Origin: Clostridium_AD sp050717545 | GTDB lineage: Bacteria; Bacillota; Clostridia; Clostridiales; Clostridiaceae | Assembly (NCBI RefSeq): GCF_050717545.1 | Contig: NZ_JBOITN010000040.1 | Coordinates: 1 to 64,000, forward strand | Length of the DNA stretch: 64,000 nt | Direction of reading: 5' to 3' | Part shown: positions 63,443 to 64,000 of the stretch, in pieces | Layout: each line of letters begins with the position of its first letter | How positions within the stretch are numbered: the stretch's first letter is position 1 | The notes under the pieces: model-generated | What the model was told of the DNA's origin: nothing | Seen by the model: only the letters and a program-made list of their open reading frames with translations | Databases searched by the model: none | Position numbers and translations under genes: made by a program

Positions 63443-63814
63443 TTAATTACAGAATATAGTTTTTAGCATGCTTAGGCAAGCCTTCATAAATACCCAGGGG
63501 TGTTTGTTTTTACATTGATGTGAAAATAAGATAATGGGTAAGTCTCAACAGTTTGTTAGAGTGGGATTGTAAAAAGGTTTATTGCCTTTTGGAATAAAAA
63601 AACACTACTTCACCTAGGGGGGAACCCGGTGAGGTGGTGTTTTAATTATTTCATCATTTAAAAGGAATCGGTATCTAAATTATAGACTATTTTGGAGAAT
63701 TTATTCACTGGTAGGATTATTAAGTAAAGATATGCTACTAGTTATAGTTACAAATAATAATATTAATAAAGTAACAGGCTATTAATTGAGTGAAAACTCA
63801 TATTTATTTTAGCA
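63443..63814. repeat. B3, D3 and E3 repeats
   Basis: B3 (63443-63575) matches B1. D3 (63598-63643) is the hairpin with AAAACACTACTTCACC pairing fully with GGTGAGGTGGTGTTTT. E3 (63652-63814) matches E2. C is absent in this copy. Confidence 0.75.
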
Positions 63815-63930
63815 AGTCTTATTATTTTAAAAATATAGAAGAAATGTTATAATTTTAATAAAGATTATTCATATTCTGAGGATGCAATACATGCAACATT
63901 GTATTTAATGACGAACCAATAGTTGAACAA
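63815..63930 (+). promoter_or_regulatory. F3: array promoter and leader
   Basis: TTATTTTAAAAATATAGAAG, then TGTTATAAT (TATAAT at 63848-63853), then AGATTATTCATATTCTGAGG and ACATGCAACATTGTA. Drives the gene cut by the right edge. Confidence 0.75.
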
Positions 63931-63973
63931 AGTTAAATATTTTAAAGTAGGTATTTCTAGAGGGGGTGATATT

Positions 63974-64000
63974 ATGGTAAACATTCTTGCAGTTGCAGGT
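63974..64000 (+). CDS. Start of another small gene, cut by the window edge
   Basis: GAGGGGGTGAT lies before an ATG reading MVNILAVAG. Only nine codons are in the window. By position it is the next cargo of the array. Confidence 0.55.

Noticed and set aside
57100..64000. Integron with attC sites
   Set aside because: No integrase gene in view, cassettes carry their own promoters, and the A elements lack the attC core GTTRRRY ends; only a loose analogy remains.

Overview
The window is AT-rich, has strong AGGAGG-type ribosome binding sites, T-box leaders and spore genes (an anti-sigma-G Gin homologue, spmA/spmB), and its housekeeping gene order closely parallels the oriC-proximal csfB to ksgA region of Bacillus subtilis. 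Together this points to a spore-forming Clostridium sensu stricto chromosome fairly close to the replication origin. The species cannot be named from sequence alone.

Layout. 1-460: tail of an rRNA operon (spacer, 5S, tRNA-Phe, tRNA-Cys, terminator). 700-2500: a small membrane protein and a divergently oriented M20-family protein whose metal ligands look lost. 2700-11140: the conserved cluster gin / Orn-Lys-Arg decarboxylase-like / tmk / darA / holB / ricT / HMA-like / LysM protein / trmN6 / rsmI, with a PIN-domain gene wedged in. 11370-12480: a secreted NlpC/P60 hydrolase. 13250-17880: a DUF1836 regulator and an arginine deiminase set (arcC, arcA, arcB). 18120-24425: an unusual APH-like kinase fused to a degenerate EAL domain, ispF, a DnaA-box-rich spacer, rluF, an RsgI-type membrane protein and an orphan histidine kinase. 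24570-31320: cls, a YiiX-like hydrolase, truA, membrane proteins, spmA-spmB. 31400-40600: T-box-metG, DUF445, tatD, a YabE-like 3D-domain protein, rnmV, rsmA (ksgA) and a clostridial hypothetical protein, which resumes the B. subtilis order. 40600-51075: lgt, csp, an MBL hydrolase, glnA, T-box-ileS and a CcpA-like regulator. 51190-57020: a 1360-residue superfamily 1 helicase with a nuclease-like tail (possible defence gene), a HipA-N-like protein and manC.

From about 57,100 to the right edge the character changes: an array of cassettes embedded in repeated non-coding modules. Four copies of an extended -10 promoter with a conserved leader (here called F) drive different cargo: a HAD phosphatase, a 52-aa membrane peptide, a 59-aa membrane peptide followed by an AbrB/RelE-type toxin-antitoxin pair, and a gene cut by the window edge. 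Between cargo lie copies of a structured element (A), a spacer (B/C), a strong hairpin (D) whose stem shows pairing-preserving changes between copies, and a longer spacer (E). This array, with a secreted Ig/Fn3/papain-like protein inside it, is the best candidate for an undescribed system. A second dispersed repeat family (TTAACGAC ... GATGATTTAA) occurs at five places in the core region.

Functional links: RNase M5 (rnmV), RsmA and RsmI act on rRNA. TrmN6, TruA, MetRS and IleRS act on tRNA, with the two synthetases controlled by T-boxes. Tmk, HolB and several DnaA-box clusters relate to replication. The arc genes make ATP from arginine.
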